64,000 nucleotides of DNA, taken from the NCBI RefSeq assembly GCF_023333585.1, contig NZ_JAIQZN010000013.1, positions 21,069 to 85,068 on the forward strand, read 5' to 3'. The DNA comes from Argonema antarcticum A004/B2 (lineage in GTDB: Bacteria > Cyanobacteriota > Cyanobacteriia > Cyanobacteriales > Aerosakkonemataceae). The position numbers and the translations under genes are program-made. Numbering within the stretch: position 1 is the first letter of the stretch; each line of letters starts with the position of its first letter. Positions 35,621 through 44,008 of this stretch are shown here, piece after piece. The notes under the pieces are model-generated. The model was not told the origin of the DNA, did no database searches, and saw only the letters and a program-made list of their open reading frames with translations.

Positions 35621-35835
35621 TTACAGCGGCTTGCAGCCGCGTGAGGTACAATAAAATATTTTTTTAGCGCGACATTTGGGGCTTTTTTGGCCATGATTCT
35701 TGTGTGTAGGGGCGGGTTTTTGGCAAAATTTTCTGATTCTAACCCTAATCTTAGATCAACCCGCCCGTACAAAATTATCTACCAAAAGAGCCCCTACAAT
35801 TTACCTGTACCTCACCCACTTGCAAGCCGCTGTAA
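35621..35835. mobile_element. 215-bp inverted-repeat element with a second element nested inside
   Basis: Fifteen-bp perfect ends TTACAGCGGCTTGCA and TGCAAGCCGCTGTAA are followed by GTGAGGTAC on each arm. Inside, 35706-35770 has its own ends, GTAGGGGCGGGTT and AACCCGCCCGTAC. The gap 35423-35965 holds only this and unassigned sequence. Confidence 0.65.
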
Positions 35836-35965
35836 GTCAACTTCAGTGGACTTTAGCTATTAGCCCAGAGGTTTAAACCTCCGGGCGGGCTGACAGCGCG
35901 AGTACAAGATCTGTGCTAGTAATTATAGAAATATTTTCGTCCATCAGTCCTTCCTGATGTTAAGT

Positions 35966-37096
35966 TCACTTGAAAATATCGTTTCGTATCCTTTTCATAC
36001 CTTTAACAGTAACTTGAAATGGAACTGACCATAAATTGTCCAAACCCCAGACATCTTGTAAATACCTGGGAAAACCCATAATCTTAAATGTCGAACCTGT
36101 ACTTTGAACTGACTTCAAATATTGAGAATATCTGATGATGAAAGTTTTTATGACAGGCAGCGGTTCCCCAGAGCTTAGTTTATACTCCATTTGTTCAAAA
36201 GCTGAAGGTTTCAAATCTCGAACCTTTTCTATAATTGCTCCGGGAATAGGTGCTAATAGTACTTCAGATAATATCGCGAGCATCTTTTTTAAAGGCAAAA
36301 TAAATCGATACTTTTCCGCATCAGCCACCAGAACATTCCAATCTATTGAATCGGAAAATGAGTTAATAATTGTCATCCCATCAGCCACCGAACGAATTGG
36401 TGGAACTAAATTCCATATCGTTCCCTGGTGACAAAGCTGCAATAACTGATAAGTTGGGTTTAAGACATAACTTGATAAATCTTTTATTTGGGTTGCGATC
36501 GGCCCTTCTCCCAAATCAGTATTCTCTTGCCAAGGATACCAGTATATATGCCTGTAGAGATTAAGTATTTTGCCAGACTCATCTACAAAGGTAATAACAG
36601 ACAAGCTAGATAAAACTTTATCTGGCACTTTTTCTTTTAGCATCCAGCCCAACTTATTCAATAAACCGAGCGCTGCATCTCCATCTGCCCAACGCACAAA
36701 AACATCAAAACTATCTATGGCATGGAGTCCATCATCTTGATAATAATGTAAAAGCAAAGCGACATCTTTTAAAATTAGTGTCTTGATGCCAGCATCCTGA
36801 AAAGAACGTATAAGTGATGTAATTTTAGAAACTAAGAGTTGATTTTCATACCATCTACGGCGGTAGACACCCTTGAGTCTTACCATCTGGTAATCTTCCA
36901 CGCCATGAACAGATAAATTGCGATACAGTAATGGCAGCAACCGATAAGATTCTGGATCGAGATCCTCAATATCGACAGTTCTTTTCCATTGCTGCCAAGC
37001 ATCAGTCGCATCTTTTCCTTGCTTGAGGGCAGCCAGCAAAAGCAATTCCTGCTCGGAAGTAACCCACTCAAATTTTCGATCGTTTTTAGAATTCAT
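35966..37096 (-). CDS. Nucleotidyltransferase-like protein with altered active site
   Basis: The 376-residue protein belongs to the uncharacterised nucleotidyltransferase family (NTP_transf_5 type), like its divergent neighbour, and has the same order of motifs. ILKDVALLLHYYQDD is in the place of the usual YKGxAL, and HAIDSFDVFV in the place of GDLDILV. The first Asp of the DxD metal motif is thus Ser, and the KG pair is KD, so transfer activity is doubtful. Proteins of this family are often found beside PqqD and HPr-kinase-like genes in peptide-modification loci, which fits the operon 1.2 kb away. It is divergent from 37108 with only 11 bp between starts. Confidence 0.7.
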   Translation of the reverse strand: MNSKNDRKFEWVTSEQELLLLAALKQGKDATDAWQQWKRTVDIEDLDPESYRLLPLLYRNLSVHGVEDYQMVRLKGVYRRRWYENQLLVSKITSLIRSFQDAGIKTLILKDVALLLHYYQDDGLHAIDSFDVFVRWADGDAALGLLNKLGWMLKEKVPDKVLSSLSVITFVDESGKILNLYRHIYWYPWQENTDLGEGPIATQIKDLSSYVLNPTYQLLQLCHQGTIWNLVPPIRSVADGMTIINSFSDSIDWNVLVADAEKYRFILPLKKMLAILSEVLLAPIPGAIIEKVRDLKPSAFEQMEYKLSSGEPLPVIKTFIIRYSQYLKSVQSTGSTFKIMGFPRYLQDVWGLDNLWSVPFQVTVKGMKRIRNDIFK

Positions 37097-37107
37097 AAGG
37101 TGTGTAA

Positions 37108-38208
37108 ATGATTCAAAAGGTAACGGATAAGGAAATCAACGCTAAAGAATCGCGCCCAGAAATTGAGCTACTTCTATGTTGTGCCAGAACTAGGATAGAC
37201 ACGGCAATGGCAGAGCGAATCAAAACCCTACTCCAAGGAAACATCGACTGGACATATCTAATAGAAATAGCATCCCAGCACGCGACAAAGCCACTTTTGT
37301 ACCACAGTCTTTCCACCATTTGCCCAGAAGCAGTTCCCCAACCAATATTCGATCGGCTTCGCAACGATTACCGCGCCAACGCCCTACGGAATATGTCCCT
37401 GACGAAGGAACTGCTCAAACTCCTAAATTTGTTTGAAACGCACCAAATCCCCGCTATCACCTACAAAGGAGCCGCGCTGACTGCTGCCATGTATGGCAAC
37501 CTGTCGCTCAGGCAGTTCGGTGATTTGGATATCTTGGTTCAAGAGCAGGACTTTTCCAGAGCAAAAGAACTGCTGATTTCTCAAGGATATCACCCAGACT
37601 CAAAATTTGAGTGGGAAGAAAGTTTGATCAATAATAAAACCAAAGTTAATGTAGACCTCCACAAGAGAATCGCACCGAAATACTTCCCTCTTTTACTCGA
37701 TTTTGACGGTTTGTGGCAACGCCTGGAGCCTGTATCTCTTGTTGGCACAACAGTCACTACCCTTTGTACCGAAGATTTGCTGATTATCCTCGCAATGCAG
37801 ATAGCGAAAGATTCTTGGGAACAGGAGCAAAAGCTATCTCAAATCTGCGATATTGCTGAATTAATTCGCTCTCATCAGGAATTAGATTGGGGAGGAATCA
37901 TCAAGAAAGCTAAAACTTTAGGTAGCGAGCGAATGTTGTTAGTTAGTCTTCTTTTAGCAAAGGATCTTCTGGATGCCAAACTTTCAGCAGAAATAGAACA
38001 AAGATTGCAAGGAGATCTGTTGATAAAATTACTTGCTGTCAAACTACGTAAATGGCTTTTTTATAGTTCTGGAAGTATGAGCGAAAAAATGCAAAAATTA
38101 TTTTTATTCCCTTTTGGAGTAAGGGAACGTTTGCAGGATAAAATCAATTACGGTCGTCGTTTGACATACCTCTCTTATCTGGGAATAAAAAATCGGGTGC
38201 AGGGATAG
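37108..38208 (+). CDS. Nucleotidyltransferase family protein (NTP_transf_5 type), intact motif
   Basis: The 366-residue protein has an N-terminal helical region, then the nucleotidyltransferase core: TYKGAALTAAMYGN, RQFGDLDILVQEQD (the GDLDxLV metal motif intact) and KVNVDLHKRIA, then a helical C-terminal half. Members have been linked to tailoring in lasso-peptide and related clusters, where they are thought to modify the peptide or a sugar intermediate; the reaction here is unknown. It is divergent from a paralogue with a damaged motif and convergent with the PqqD operon. A strong hairpin lies between its stop and the SMP-30 gene. Confidence 0.8.
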   Translation: MIQKVTDKEINAKESRPEIELLLCCARTRIDTAMAERIKTLLQGNIDWTYLIEIASQHATKPLLYHSLSTICPEAVPQPIFDRLRNDYRANALRNMSLTKELLKLLNLFETHQIPAITYKGAALTAAMYGNLSLRQFGDLDILVQEQDFSRAKELLISQGYHPDSKFEWEESLINNKTKVNVDLHKRIAPKYFPLLLDFDGLWQRLEPVSLVGTTVTTLCTEDLLIILAMQIAKDSWEQEQKLSQICDIAELIRSHQELDWGGIIKKAKTLGSERMLLVSLLLAKDLLDAKLSAEIEQRLQGDLLIKLLAVKLRKWLFYSSGSMSEKMQKLFLFPFGVRERLQDKINYGRRLTYLSYLGIKNRVQG

Positions 38209-38247
38209 AACGTTATTTATAGAGCTTTTCAGGTGAGTGAGGTATAT

Positions 38248-38280
38248 AGAAACCCGGTTTCTCGGAGAAACCGGGTTTCT
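38248..38280. terminator. Bidirectional hairpin between convergent genes
   Basis: Perfect 15-bp arms AGAAACCCGGTTTCT and AGAAACCGGGTTTCT are separated by CGG. It is the widespread cyanobacterial AAACCCGGTTT repeat. It lies between two convergent stops, so it could end transcripts from both sides. Confidence 0.55.
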
Positions 38281-38292
38281 GAGGTCGCTGTA

Positions 38293-39240
38293 TTAAGCAA
38301 GGCTAATTCCGGGAATGTTTACTCTAATTTTGTATACCGAAGTTTGAGCAGTGATATAAAGACTCTGCCAATCTTCATCTCCCCAAGCACAATTTGCTGG
38401 TTGTTCGGGAGTCACAATTGTTCCTAGATGATTGCCTTCGCGATCGAATACCCATACGCCTCCTGCTCCGGTACAGTAGATGTGTCCTTGCACGTCTACT
38501 TTCATCCCATCAGGCAAACCTGTTTTCTTAACGTTCATATCGTAAAAGATCCGACCATTAGCAAGCGTACCATCTGTTTTAACATCAAAAACTCGAATAT
38601 GACGGCGTTCTGAATCATCGATATAAAGCTGCTTTTCATCAGGTGAAAATGCCAGACCATTCGGTTTATCAAAATCATCAGCTACGACAATAATTTCGTT
38701 CACATCAGGGTCAAGGCGATAAACTCCTTGAATTGGTTGTTCCTGCTGTTCGAGTTTGATGCCATAAGGAGGGTCGGTAAAATAAATAAAGCCGTCGCTT
38801 TTGACGACAACATCGTTGGGACTATTGAGGTTTTTGCCTTGGAATTTATCGGCTAAGATGGTAATTGAACCGTCTGTTTCGGTGCGGGTAACTCGGCGCG
38901 TACCGTGTTCGCAAGCAATTAATCTTCCTTGTTTGTCTCTAGTCAAACCGTTGGAATTATTACTAGGTTCTCTGAAGATGGTTAACTTACCATAAGTAGT
39001 CAGTTGGAAAATTTTGTTAGCAGGAATATCGCTAAATAGAAGATAATTTTCTTCAGCAAACCAAATTGGGCCTTCAGTAAACTGAAATCCGGTAGCTACG
39101 CGATCGATCTTTACTTTCTTAGGAAAGAGATTTTTAAATGTTTGAGATTTTGCATCTAATCGACCCGATGCTAATTTTTTTGGAAAAGTCGAACCTAGTT
39201 GTTTTATCTGTCTATTGACCCATTTTGTGATACGCAACAT
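38293..39240 (-). CDS. SMP-30/gluconolactonase-like beta-propeller protein
   Basis: The 315 residues form a six-bladed propeller-like pattern. Family landmarks are FTEGPIWFAEENYLLFSDI with its metal-binding Glu, NSNGLTRDKQGRLIACEHG, NSPNDVVVKSDGFIYFTDPPYG and KPNGLAFSPDEKQLYIDDS. The Asn and Asp metal ligands are present. Relatives hydrolyse sugar lactones. It is the last gene of the PqqD-led operon. In that context it may act on a sugar lactone made by the SDR enzyme just upstream, but that is inference. There is no signal peptide. Confidence 0.85.
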   Translation of the reverse strand: MLRITKWVNRQIKQLGSTFPKKLASGRLDAKSQTFKNLFPKKVKIDRVATGFQFTEGPIWFAEENYLLFSDIPANKIFQLTTYGKLTIFREPSNNSNGLTRDKQGRLIACEHGTRRVTRTETDGSITILADKFQGKNLNSPNDVVVKSDGFIYFTDPPYGIKLEQQEQPIQGVYRLDPDVNEIIVVADDFDKPNGLAFSPDEKQLYIDDSERRHIRVFDVKTDGTLANGRIFYDMNVKKTGLPDGMKVDVQGHIYCTGAGGVWVFDREGNHLGTIVTPEQPANCAWGDEDWQSLYITAQTSVYKIRVNIPGISLA

Positions 39241-39269
39241 TATATTTTATCCAAATAAACAGTGCTTTT

Positions 39270-40148
39270 TTATTGAGGTGGCTGCTGAAATACACGAGAA
39301 TTAAATAATGATAATCCCCCATCAATTTTAATGACGCTTCCAGTAGTAAACCCGGAAAAATAATCTGAAGCTAGATAAACAGCTGCTCTGCCGATATAAC
39401 AAGGATTGATAGAACTTTTATTCAGGGGCGTATACTCGTGACTGAATGGATTTCCTTGCTCATCTTCTGCAACCCAACCCGGAGCAATTCCGTTAACTCT
39501 GATGCCAAAGGATGCTAATTCTACAGCCAGTTCTTTAATAATCATTCCTAATGCGGCTTTTGAGGAACTGTAACTCGGCCAGCGTGCAATTTCCCATTGA
39601 TGGATAGAAGTGATAAATATAATAGAGCCATGAACGTTATTAGTTACCATCATTTGGGAGATTAGTTTTGTGAGGTACATTGGCCCAAAAACATTGGTAT
39701 TAAATGTCTTCTGCCATTCTCCTAAATCAAGGTTTTTTATTTTTATTGTCTCAAATTGAATCCCCACATTGTTAACAAGTATATCAATGTTTATGTGATT
39801 ATCTACTAACCAACTATGTAAAGAATTATTGTTCTCAACATTTGATATATCTGACAAAAATCCTCTTGACTTAACCTGATAGCTATTTAGTTCTTTTTCT
39901 AAGTTTGTACATCGCTCCTGAAGTGCGTCAGTAAAGAAAATGTTTGCGCCTTGTTTAGCCATCTCAAGGGCAATACTCCTGCCAATATTTCTTCCGGCTC
40001 CGGTTATCAGAACATTTTTTCCTGCGAAAAGCTGATTATCTATAACTACGGAAGGCTCTGGCAGTGGTTTTGGAGGTACTAACTTTGGAGTTGTCACCGG
40101 ATTTATGAAGGATTTTAAGGCAGCTTTTAACCGAGTTTTTAAGTTCAT
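39270..40148 (-). CDS. SDR family dehydrogenase
   Basis: The 292-residue short-chain dehydrogenase has the cofactor motif TGAGRNIGRSIA (TGxxxxIG), NNVG and the catalytic triad Ser in FITSIHQ with YSSSK. The C-terminal AVYLASDYFSGFTTGSVIKIDGG is typical of 3-oxoacyl reductase/sugar dehydrogenase-like SDRs. An N-terminal extension of ~40 proline-rich residues precedes the Rossmann fold. It probably oxidises or reduces a sugar or hydroxy group in the cluster product, given the glycosyltransferases upstream and the lactonase-like protein downstream. NAD(H) or NADP(H) preference cannot be read safely. Confidence 0.87.
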   Translation of the reverse strand: MNLKTRLKAALKSFINPVTTPKLVPPKPLPEPSVVIDNQLFAGKNVLITGAGRNIGRSIALEMAKQGANIFFTDALQERCTNLEKELNSYQVKSRGFLSDISNVENNNSLHSWLVDNHINIDILVNNVGIQFETIKIKNLDLGEWQKTFNTNVFGPMYLTKLISQMMVTNNVHGSIIFITSIHQWEIARWPSYSSSKAALGMIIKELAVELASFGIRVNGIAPGWVAEDEQGNPFSHEYTPLNKSSINPCYIGRAAVYLASDYFSGFTTGSVIKIDGGLSLFNSRVFQQPPQ

Positions 40149-40158
40149 ATTTAATCAT

Positions 40159-40857
40159 CTAAATAGACTGATTATTGGCGCGGCGTCGGTCGAGTGAAGC
40201 TTTAATAAGGCGCACATAATCAGTACGCGACCGACGCTGACGAATGCTCAGATTGGTTTCGTGCAGACGCCGCCACATCAGCAGTTCTGCTAACATTCTA
40301 ACACGCAATCCCAGATCGGTTGCACGTGCATACCAACTGATAAATTCTCCCATTTGCAAGTGAGTTTCAAATTGACCTACACGGAAAAAAGCATCCCGTT
40401 TAATCAGCATGGTTCCGGGGTGATATCCTGCCATTAATTCAGCGGGACAGTAGATTTTATTCTTGACGCTTTCATCTAATTCGGGACTGTGAAACTGTTG
40501 AATGTGTCCAAATACCATATCAACGTCTGGTTCGCTTTCAAAAACCTGCATTTGACGAGTCAATTTATCCTTAACCCAAAGGTCATCTGCATCGAGAAAA
40601 GCGAAGAAATTTCCTTGCGCTAAATCAGTGCCATAATTACGGGCAGCACCAGCACCGCTTTGGGATTGCAAATAGTATCGCACTGATGAGCTAAAGCGCT
40701 TGGCTACCTCTGCGCTGCGATCGGTTGAACCATCGTCTACGACAATGATTTCCAGTGGCTGATAGGTTTGAGCTAGCACGCTTTCGATCGCTTCAGCTAG
40801 ATACTTTTCGCAATTGTATACTGGAATAATGACGCTGACTAAAGAAGAATCGATCAT
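40159..40857 (-). CDS. Family 2 glycosyltransferase
   Basis: The 232-residue GT-A enzyme has the N-terminal start VSVIIPVYNCEKYLAEAIES, then VDDGSTD and the DxD-type metal motif FLDADDLW. The acceptor-side helix region is short. There is no membrane anchor, so it is cytoplasmic or peripheral. It is the third of three consecutive GT2 genes in the operon, 2 bp after the previous one. Relatives transfer hexoses from nucleotide sugars; donor and acceptor are unknown, and the operon suggests a peptide or small-molecule acceptor. Confidence 0.9.
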   Translation of the reverse strand: MIDSSLVSVIIPVYNCEKYLAEAIESVLAQTYQPLEIIVVDDGSTDRSAEVAKRFSSSVRYYLQSQSGAGAARNYGTDLAQGNFFAFLDADDLWVKDKLTRQMQVFESEPDVDMVFGHIQQFHSPELDESVKNKIYCPAELMAGYHPGTMLIKRDAFFRVGQFETHLQMGEFISWYARATDLGLRVRMLAELLMWRRLHETNLSIRQRRSRTDYVRLIKASLDRRRANNQSI

Positions 40858-40859
40858 CC

Positions 40860-41582
40860 TTATTTCTGCTCCAATTTTTGATTACGTTTACGTTCAATTG
40901 ATTGTCTCATAATCTTCAGCAAATTCTGGTTATTAACAGATGAATTTAATGAAAGATTGGTGTTATGAATGTGCTTGTGAAGCAACACTTCAGGCATGAC
41001 AGCCATTGTCACATTATTATCTTTAGCACGACAAAACCAATCAACATCCTCAGCTACTATAAATTCAGGATTTAACTTGCCAATCGCTGCAAATAAGGGT
41101 TTTCGCACTACGAGAGTTTCCATAATACAACCAACACTATCGCCTGAGAGTAACTCTGGTCTAAATCCGGGTGGTATGGAATGTCCCTCCTCTAAAAAAA
41201 ACTTGACTTTGGCAACTGTGTATTGAATTTCTGGATGCTGAATTAGATAATTTACCTGACTGCTTAATTTGTTAGTTGTCCAGGTATCGTCATGGGAAAG
41301 AAAGGCAATAAATTCTCCTCTAGACGCATCAATTCCTTGATTATAAGCATCTGCAATTCCCTCACCAGTTTGGCGGACGTAGCGAACCTGCTGAAAAGAT
41401 TTAGCAATTTTTTCGGTGTTATCTATAGATTGACCATCAACCACAATAATTTCATAATTTTCATAAGTCTGAGCTAGAACGCTTTCAATTGCTCTAGCCA
41501 AGTAACGTTCGCCATTTTTGACGACAATAATTACACTGACGATGGGTAAATTTTCTATCATGTTATTTTCTGCAATTCTCAC
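40860..41582 (-). CDS. Family 2 glycosyltransferase
   Basis: This is a 240-residue GT-A enzyme: VSVIIVVKNGERYLARAIES, VDGQSIDNT, GIADAYNQGI and a variant metal motif FLSHDDTW, then EDVDWFCRA on the acceptor side. The SHDD form is common in GT2 subgroups such as those using UDP-hexoses. Its start overlaps the stop of the preceding glycosyltransferase by 4 bp, indicating translational coupling. Confidence 0.9.
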   Translation of the reverse strand: MRIAENNMIENLPIVSVIIVVKNGERYLARAIESVLAQTYENYEIIVVDGQSIDNTEKIAKSFQQVRYVRQTGEGIADAYNQGIDASRGEFIAFLSHDDTWTTNKLSSQVNYLIQHPEIQYTVAKVKFFLEEGHSIPPGFRPELLSGDSVGCIMETLVVRKPLFAAIGKLNPEFIVAEDVDWFCRAKDNNVTMAVMPEVLLHKHIHNTNLSLNSSVNNQNLLKIMRQSIERKRNQKLEQK

Positions 41583-42349
41583 ACTATTTTTGGTATTTCA
41601 GGAGAAGTGCCAAGGTACTCATTAATTGGCATATCTAATAAAGAAATAATTTGAGAATCTCCTCGCTTTCGGCACCGATCTAAATGTTTTTTGAAAATTC
41701 TTACAAACCCAAGCTCAACTAAATTTTTACCAGATGTCATATTATCTTTGTGCTTGCGATAAAACAGGCTTACTCGTTCCAATACAATCTTATAAATACC
41801 ATTTTCCCACGCTCGGATAAACCAATCTACATCTTCGGCATAATTGAGCGTTTCGTCAAAAAAGCCAATTTTATCAAAAACTGATTTTCGATAAATTGCG
41901 CTCCCTAGATTAATATAGCTGTAAGGTTTGTAAGCAGGTTCAAAAATGGGTTGATTGTTCGCTGTCGGTTCCGATAATTTCATCTGTTGGATTAATCCCT
42001 GTACAATTTCTACTGAGGGATTATCTGCTAAGTAATTTGCTTGCAGTTTCAGTTTATCATCCGACCAGAGATCGTCAACATCTAAGAAGGCAATTACATC
42101 ACCTTTTGCTATTCTTATCCCACGGTTACGAGCCGCTGCTGGCCTGCTATTTTGCTGATAAACATAGCGGATACTGTCCTTGAATTGGGCAGCTATTTCC
42201 GCAGTTTTATCTATCGAACCATCATCAATTACAATGATTTCTAATGGTTTATAATCCTGATTTTTGATATTTTGAATTGCTTCGGCTAGATATTTTTCCC
42301 CGTTGTAAACTGGGATAATAACGCTAATGAATAATTGCTTATCGTCCAT
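41579..42349 (-). CDS. Family 2 glycosyltransferase
   Basis: The 256 residues have FISVIIPVYNGEKYLAEAIQN, IDDGSIDKT, PAAARNRGI, metal motif FLDVDDLW and EDVDWFIRA. It is more complete at the C-terminus than its two paralogues, with a basic helical end (KHLDRCRKRGD). It is the third gene of the operon, 3 bp after the HPr-kinase-like gene, so expression is tightly linked. The three paralogues differ clearly from each other, which argues for three distinct transfer steps rather than redundancy. Confidence 0.9.
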   Translation of the reverse strand: MDDKQLFISVIIPVYNGEKYLAEAIQNIKNQDYKPLEIIVIDDGSIDKTAEIAAQFKDSIRYVYQQNSRPAAARNRGIRIAKGDVIAFLDVDDLWSDDKLKLQANYLADNPSVEIVQGLIQQMKLSEPTANNQPIFEPAYKPYSYINLGSAIYRKSVFDKIGFFDETLNYAEDVDWFIRAWENGIYKIVLERVSLFYRKHKDNMTSGKNLVELGFVRIFKKHLDRCRKRGDSQIISLLDMPINEYLGTSPEIPKIV

Positions 42350-42352
42350 TGG

Positions 42353-43441
42353 TTATTGCTTTGTAATGAGATTGAAAATCACTTGAGGAATTTGGTTTAA
42401 ATCAGTACCGAGTTCTAGATAATAAGAAGGAACTTGTTTCAAAACTTGCATCATAATCTGGCAAGCTTCTTTACCAGCACCCGGTAATTGTATCATCGTA
42501 CTCGGTGCTAGTGAAGTTAAAGCGGCGACGGCAGATGTAGCTGTTAAGGAGGTATCTGTTTTTCCAGTAATGCGAGGAACTAAAACAGCACGGATGGGGA
42601 AATTTGTCAATATTTTTTCGGGGAAATGTTGGTTGATGAAATAAAGTGCTTTTTCCTCTGAAAGGCGATCGCGATTACTGATAGCCGCCGCCAAAAACGG
42701 TAATCTGTTCACATCATCGGCATTTTTTTTGCCAGTGTTGTAGATGCTAAACACCGTCGGCGTTGGTTCGCAGGCGATGAGACTGTAATCGTCGCTGGCA
42801 TAAAAAAGCTCTGAATTCAGGCAAGTTAAAGCGGTGGTAGATTTACCAGAACCTCCTTTTCCGACTAGCAACACGCCGCCAGATGGGAGTCCGACAGCAC
42901 CAGCATGAACTAGCTGGATTCCCCGCTTATTCATCCAGACGTTAAAAATTGTCCGCAGCGGTGAACCTGTTTCCCAGTAAGGAATTTGTTCGGTTGTTTC
43001 AACCCAATAAATTCCTAGATTGCGATCGCTATCTAACAGACTAAGCGCAAATGCACCCCATTGGAAACTGGTGTGAATGCGATCGGTATTGTAACCGTGA
43101 ATTTCTCCGCGCTTGGGATGATGATGATGTCTCTGCCAAGGTGGAGGTGGCATGACGATATTTGTCGAGGTGCTATCCCACAAACAAACTGTAAGTGCTG
43201 GATCTGAAAAAGGTTCTGTTTCTAAGTGTCCTAAAGCGGGGGTCATGTATGGAATTAAGGCATCACCAGCAAAACGCAACCGAATTTTAAACCCAGCTAT
43301 ACAATAAAAGCGATCGACAGCACCCCCAGACGCAGCTTCCGCTTTTTCGTATAGTTCATAGACGCGATCGAAAAAAGCTAGAGGGTCTTGTTGTTCTGTT
43401 TTGCTTTGTTTTTCGGAATTTTCCAACTCGTTTGTAACCAT
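42353..43441 (-). CDS. HPr-kinase-like (PqqD-associated) kinase
   Basis: The 362-residue protein has an N-terminal half that is poorly conserved and includes an HHHH stretch. Its C-terminal half resembles the HPr kinase C-domain: HAGAVGL before the P-loop VGKGGSGKSTT (about residues 195-205), then ASDDYSLI, where the HPr kinase catalytic acid lies, and FPIRAVLVPRI. In lasso-peptide clusters such kinases phosphorylate the precursor peptide. Here it directly follows the PqqD gene (25 bp) and precedes the glycosyltransferases. A role in modifying a peptide or sugar is inference. It is much longer at the N-terminus than the minimal kinase. Confidence 0.82.
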   Translation of the reverse strand: MVTNELENSEKQSKTEQQDPLAFFDRVYELYEKAEAASGGAVDRFYCIAGFKIRLRFAGDALIPYMTPALGHLETEPFSDPALTVCLWDSTSTNIVMPPPPWQRHHHHPKRGEIHGYNTDRIHTSFQWGAFALSLLDSDRNLGIYWVETTEQIPYWETGSPLRTIFNVWMNKRGIQLVHAGAVGLPSGGVLLVGKGGSGKSTTALTCLNSELFYASDDYSLIACEPTPTVFSIYNTGKKNADDVNRLPFLAAAISNRDRLSEEKALYFINQHFPEKILTNFPIRAVLVPRITGKTDTSLTATSAVAALTSLAPSTMIQLPGAGKEACQIMMQVLKQVPSYYLELGTDLNQIPQVIFNLITKQ

Positions 43442-43466
43442 TACCTTTTAATTGCTTCTAATCTAA

Positions 43467-43937
43467 TCAGAGATCCTGCTTAGCATTCGGCCAACCCATT
43501 TCATCAACTTCATGGATGGGATCTAAAGCCAGCAATTCTTCCATGTCCGTATATTTTTGTAAGGTTGGAGTTTCAAAGCTAAGCTTTTCTGTATTAGCTT
43601 TAGTTTCGATTGGTTTGTTTGTTGTATTTGAGGATTTCGACTCTTCTGTTTGTTCGATGATAATCAGTTCTTCTAACTGTAATTTATCAATCAAATCATC
43701 GACCGCATTTTCAATATTTTCGCGACTGGTCTCGTAACGCTCAACCAGATCTTCGAGAATATCTGCTCTGGCAATACCTTTTGTCAACCCTTCCCAAATA
43801 TCGGCTCCTGCTTTCACTAAACTGTAATAATCTCCCCGATCGAGGTTGACAATTACCACTTCCCCATCAATCATTTCATGTACTACTTTAGGAGAATTGA
43901 TTCTAAATTTTTCCGACGTTTTGATCATTTTTCTCAC
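43467..43937 (-). CDS. PqqD-domain protein with C-terminal peptide-like tail
   Basis: The 156 residues contain a PqqD (RiPP recognition element) domain at about 9-93, with a DGEVVIVNLDRGDYYSLV beta-strand pair, a three-helix bundle and LQLEELIIIE. A Ser/Thr/Asn/Lys-rich linker (about 94-120) follows, then a 36-residue acidic tail with FETPTLQKYTDMEELL and DPIHEVDEMGWP. The FxxPxL spacing recalls the YxxPxLxxxG leader motif bound by PqqD-like proteins in lasso-peptide pathways, and the end could be a core-like peptide. This would make it a recogniser and substrate in one chain, which is inference. It is the first gene of a seven-gene operon; an upstream repeat hairpin separates it from the kinase genes. 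Confidence 0.82.
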   Translation of the reverse strand: MRKMIKTSEKFRINSPKVVHEMIDGEVVIVNLDRGDYYSLVKAGADIWEGLTKGIARADILEDLVERYETSRENIENAVDDLIDKLQLEELIIIEQTEESKSSNTTNKPIETKANTEKLSFETPTLQKYTDMEELLALDPIHEVDEMGWPNAKQDL

Positions 43938-43950
43938 TTTTTTGGTTGAA

Positions 43951-44008
43951 CAAGCCTAACGACTAAAGTCGCGGCTATACAAACGAAGTCCGCGTAAGCG
44001 GACTTTTG
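43951..44008. repeat. Dispersed cyanobacterial repeat with hairpin
   Basis: CAAGCCTAACGACTAAAGTC precedes the hairpin AAGTCCGC-GTAA-GCGGACTT (43986-44005). It lies 15-70 bp upstream of the PqqD start. I recognise the text as a common dispersed repeat of the phylum. Its position could influence the operon promoter. Confidence 0.5.

Noticed and set aside
38293..43937. Complete lasso-peptide cluster
   Set aside because: No asparagine-synthetase-like cyclase and no transglutaminase-like protease are present; only PqqD and kinase features are shared.
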